Shown here piece after piece: positions 61,013-64,000 of a DNA stretch of 64,000 nt. Position 1 is the stretch's first letter. Every line of letters begins with the position of its first letter. The stretch is taken from contig JAHHTT010000004.1 of NCBI GenBank assembly GCA_020024465.1, positions 11,017 through 75,016 of the forward strand, given 5' to 3'. The position numbers were made by a program, and so were the translations under genes. Source of the DNA: Odoribacter sp. Lineage in GTDB: Bacteria > Bacteroidota > Bacteroidia > Bacteroidales > Marinifilaceae. Under the pieces are notes generated by a model that was not told the origin of the DNA, ran no database searches, and saw only the letters and a list, made by a program, of their open reading frames with translations.

Positions 61013-62395
61013 ATGAAAAAGATATATTCCATTATAATATGCATATTGTGGGCACTTTGCAGTTGTCAGGATGAAGAGGCAGTCTTTGATGTGAAAATGC
61101 CTTCAGAGGGAGTTTCTTTTTATCCAATCGCAGGAGGTGCGGTGATGCACTATAAACTTCCTGCTGATGAAAATGTGTATAATATACAATTGTGTTATCA
61201 GGATGCCTTTGGACAGGAAATTATCCGTACAGGTAGTTATGCATGTGATTCTTTAATTATTATAGGTTTTAATGAAGCACAAAAAGGAGTGAAGGGATAT
61301 GTTACTTTGTGCGATCGTAATAATGTGGAGTCCGAAAAGCTGGAAGTGACTTTTGATACGAAAGATTCTGGTCCGGTGACTTTTATAAATAATTTAAAAA
61401 TCGGTCCGGGCTGGGGGAAAGGTTTTACCTTGTCGTATGAATTGAAAGAAGATGTCAGCGGAATGGCTCATGTATTTTACATTGGTGAAGATCCTATTTC
61501 TAAAAAAACAGATACAATATTGATTAAAAGTTTTGCTTTAACGAAAGGAGAGGTGACATTGCGAGATACATTCAAGCAGGAGCGTGAGTCTTATGATATT
61601 GTTGTGAGGACTGAAGATTTTCGAGGTTATATGATAAAAGAAAAAATTTGGTCTAATATTACGCCGCGTGCAGTGGAACGGTTGATGCCGAAAATGATGG
61701 AATTTCAAGATCCGGAAGGTTTATCCATTGAAGATCCTGTATTTAAATTAGGTAAAGAATATTTGTTTGATGGAGATACTAAAGGAGAAAAATGTTTAGG
61801 GAAAGAGACTGGAGCTGATTTTTATACTTTTTTAGCAGGTCCGATGGCTATTTCTACTCCTGAAAATCCCGATAAACCTTTGTTTGTCATCGATATGAAG
61901 GAGGAGAAAATGCCTGCTGAAGTAAGATTATATGGTATGTTAGCTGTTCGTTCAGACTGGCCTTGGGGGCCAGGAGGATACTATCCGGAACCAAATAAAT
62001 ATGGAAAAATTTGGACATCTTGTTATCCGAGTAAATTGCCAAGCAGTGTGACGCTTTTCGGTTCCAATTCAATAGATGGAAATGCTACTTGGGAAAAAAT
62101 AGTTCATTTTGAGCAAGGGCGCGATATCATAAATGAAGATCGTTGGTGTGCCCGCTGTAATCATCTTGATTATAGGCAATATGCTATTTATGATACAGAT
62201 AAATTAGCATTGACACCACCAGCTTATTTGTCATTGCTCTGTCCGGCAGACGGTAATAAGTATCGCTATTTGAAAGTGGTTGTAAATGATGTTTTTATGA
62301 ATCCGGATGAAGGATTTGAATCTGCGGAAATAGGAGCTAACTATGATAAATATGTTACATTGAATGAATTGGAAATTTATACAGCAAAAGATTAG
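61013..62395 (+). CDS. Surface lipoprotein with DUF4959/DUF5000-like domains
   Basis: 460 residues, lipoprotein signal (MKKIYSIIICILWALCSC). The N-terminal third resembles the fibronectin-like DUF4959/DUF5126 segments common in SusD-linked lipoproteins. The C-terminal 200 residues (YLFDGDTKGEKCLGKETGADFYTF, then FVIDMKEEKMPAEVRLYGM, then RYLKVVVNDVFMNPDEGFESAEI, ending LNELEIYTAKD) look like an F5/8 type C (discoidin) carbohydrate-binding jelly roll. It is probably a surface glycan-binding protein helping the SusC/D pair. Domain names are assigned from memory of such loci. Confidence 0.75.
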   Translation: MKKIYSIIICILWALCSCQDEEAVFDVKMPSEGVSFYPIAGGAVMHYKLPADENVYNIQLCYQDAFGQEIIRTGSYACDSLIIIGFNEAQKGVKGYVTLCDRNNVESEKLEVTFDTKDSGPVTFINNLKIGPGWGKGFTLSYELKEDVSGMAHVFYIGEDPISKKTDTILIKSFALTKGEVTLRDTFKQERESYDIVVRTEDFRGYMIKEKIWSNITPRAVERLMPKMMEFQDPEGLSIEDPVFKLGKEYLFDGDTKGEKCLGKETGADFYTFLAGPMAISTPENPDKPLFVIDMKEEKMPAEVRLYGMLAVRSDWPWGPGGYYPEPNKYGKIWTSCYPSKLPSSVTLFGSNSIDGNATWEKIVHFEQGRDIINEDRWCARCNHLDYRQYAIYDTDKLALTPPAYLSLLCPADGNKYRYLKVVVNDVFMNPDEGFESAEIGANYDKYVTLNELEIYTAKD

Positions 62396-62398
62396 GTT

Positions 62399-63892
62399 AT
62401 GAAATCATTTAGATATTTATGGTTAGGATGCTTACTGCTGGCACTAGGCAGTTGCGAAAGTTTAGAAGACACGTACAGTGATTATTCCGAAGGTGGAGCA
62501 CTTCGATATTTGGGGAAATGTAAGGATTTAAAATTGACACCAGGTTGGAAACGACTGATTGTTTCTTGGGAAAATCATGTAGATCCGATGGTTGATAAAA
62601 TCAAAGTATCTTGGGTTGCAGATGAGATAAAGAGAGATACTATATTGGATAAAGAGACAACTTCATTAGATATTTATAATTTGGAAAATGCAACTTACGA
62701 AGTTTCTGTTTGTAGTATGGATAAAAACGGTAAAACATCGCTACCTATTTCCGACTATATGCGTCCTTATACGGCAGAGCATGAGAATGTGCTTGCTTTT
62801 ACCAAGGTTGTCAACAAGCATTTTTTCATTAAAAATCGTTTGGTATTGTTTTTTGATAATTGGCAAGAGAATGTAGAGTCAGCTTTATTGAAATATACTT
62901 CTGGGGGTAAAATCAAAGAATTAAAATTAACTGAAGATTTTGTTTCCCAAAATGCTTATTTCCTTTTACCGGATGAGTTGGATCCCAATACATCTGTACT
63001 TATTGAACGTAGCGGCCGTTTGGAAGGATGTGATGATTTAGTGGTTTTTGATCCTTATGAATTGGCACATGGACGTGTGTATACCGCAGCTTTTAGGGAG
63101 TTGATAAGAGAAAAATACGGAGTAACGGATATTACAGACGAATTTGTAAATTCTCTGACGACATTGGATATTGATTATAATATTGAAACTTTTGAAGATA
63201 TCATGCATTTCCCAGCTTTGAAAACATTACGTTTGGGAGCGAACCGTTACATGAGTGATAAATATTTAGTTTCAATAGGAGCAGATAGTGAGGTAGAACA
63301 ATTGGAACGTAGCGTATTTGCTTTAAAAGTGGCAAATGAGATTAATGGTTTGGAAATCGAGCATTACAATAATCTTTACTTCTTGGAGGGAGAATATCCA
63401 TTTGTCAAAGAGATGGGAAATCCTGTTGTGAAAGATAAAGAATATCTGGTTGCGGATAAATGGAAATATTCCTGGTCTGCAAGCGATCCGGATGATGATT
63501 TGGATATTGATGTTTTGTTTGATAGAGATTCAAAAGGAGGTTGGGAGGTTCGTAGACATATGGCGCCTGTTACTATCCATGAGATTATTGTCGACCTGCA
63601 GGAGGTAAAATCGTTGAATGGATTAAAAATCACACAGAAAGATGTAACTCCGGGTTCTAAACGACATGGTATTTTAGCTAATAGTATCAAAATAAAGGTT
63701 TCTTTGGACGAGTCACTTTGGGAAAATGCGACTTATGTAGAGAACAATAAATTAGGGGCCACTAGCGGAGAAGTAACTTTTATAGATTTTCCTGCACAGA
63801 AAAAAGCACGTTATTTAAAATTGATTGTAGAGGAGCGTCCTTATGGAAATACACAGTATGCAGTCTCTTTAGGTAAAGTGCGAATATATTGA
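62399..63892 (+). CDS. Surface lipoprotein with DUF4998 and discoidin-like domains
   Basis: 497 residues, lipoprotein signal (CLLLALGSC, Cys about 19). The N-terminal part (LKLTPGWKRLIVSWENHVDPMVDKIKVSW, in parts, with LDIYNLENATYEVSV) fits the DUF4998 fibronectin-like module, which is repeated once more in divergent form. The C-terminal 150 residues (DVLFDRDSKGGWEVRRHMAPVTIHEI, in parts, then RYLKLIVEERPYGNTQYAVSLGKVRIY) form a discoidin-like fold similar in outline to that of the preceding protein. It follows that gene by 3 bases. It is likely a second surface-binding protein. No terminator is seen before the window ends. Confidence 0.75.
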   Translation: MKSFRYLWLGCLLLALGSCESLEDTYSDYSEGGALRYLGKCKDLKLTPGWKRLIVSWENHVDPMVDKIKVSWVADEIKRDTILDKETTSLDIYNLENATYEVSVCSMDKNGKTSLPISDYMRPYTAEHENVLAFTKVVNKHFFIKNRLVLFFDNWQENVESALLKYTSGGKIKELKLTEDFVSQNAYFLLPDELDPNTSVLIERSGRLEGCDDLVVFDPYELAHGRVYTAAFRELIREKYGVTDITDEFVNSLTTLDIDYNIETFEDIMHFPALKTLRLGANRYMSDKYLVSIGADSEVEQLERSVFALKVANEINGLEIEHYNNLYFLEGEYPFVKEMGNPVVKDKEYLVADKWKYSWSASDPDDDLDIDVLFDRDSKGGWEVRRHMAPVTIHEIIVDLQEVKSLNGLKITQKDVTPGSKRHGILANSIKIKVSLDESLWENATYVENNKLGATSGEVTFIDFPAQKKARYLKLIVEERPYGNTQYAVSLGKVRIY

Positions 63893-64000
63893 TGTCGCTC
63901 ATCAAATATAATTAAAAATATGCAAGTTTATATGTAATCATTTGGCTAACTTCATATTGCAAGGTCTATAAATAAAAAAGATGTTTCATAAAAACAGAGA

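Overview
This 64 kb window is chromosomal DNA from a gut-type Bacteroidales bacterium. The evidence is a SusC/SusD pair with an ECF sigma/FecR regulator, many matches to the Bacteroidetes -7 promoter element TAnnTTTG, a BamA-OmpH-UppS envelope cluster, and few Shine-Dalgarno sites. Genes for making butyrate from succinate through 4-hydroxybutyrate, plus a butyryl-CoA dehydrogenase/ETF set, suggest the Odoribacteraceae (Odoribacter/Butyricimonas-like). That placement is an inference. No tRNA, rRNA, CRISPR array, transposase or phage gene was seen.

Layout. 1-1396 (minus): end of a zinc/manganese-type ABC transporter. 1553-4882 (minus): secreted tricorn-like peptidase. 5042-8682 (minus): EtfB-EtfA-acyl-CoA dehydrogenase operon. 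8988-18245 (minus): a compact run of about nine genes, nearly all exported and mostly of unknown function. It includes three TonB-C-domain proteins without a TonB anchor, a TPM-domain protein with zinc ribbons, an AraC-type regulator and a frameshifted remnant. 19047-21254 (minus): indolepyruvate:ferredoxin oxidoreductase. 21504-25030 (minus): aroE, a DUF368 membrane protein, DUF4301 and a small acidic protein.

25218-31015 (plus) is the most interesting part. A promoter and a cobalamin riboswitch precede genes for 4-hydroxybutyryl-CoA dehydratase, 4-hydroxybutyrate CoA-transferase, 4-hydroxybutyrate dehydrogenase and CoA-acylating succinate-semialdehyde dehydrogenase. Together with the Etf/ACAD operon these convert succinyl-CoA to butyryl-CoA. 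None of the enzymes uses B12, but the competing succinate-to-propionate route does, at methylmalonyl-CoA mutase. The riboswitch therefore suggests a B12-controlled choice between butyrate and propionate.

31130-46524 (plus) holds housekeeping genes: MarC, NAD kinase, UppS, BamA, OmpH, MurI, Rel, a Fur-family regulator, PurA, a cation/proton antiporter, and a FeoA-FeoB fusion with a palindromic operator and a 58-residue Cys-rich partner. 46541-50777 (minus): a conserved unknown, an MltF-like lytic transglycosylase and a porin. 50925-53522 (plus): glnS and a YitT-type membrane protein. 53668-63892 (plus): ECF sigma factor, FecR anti-sigma factor, SusC with an STN domain, SusD and two surface lipoproteins, a glycan- or nutrient-uptake locus that may continue beyond the window.
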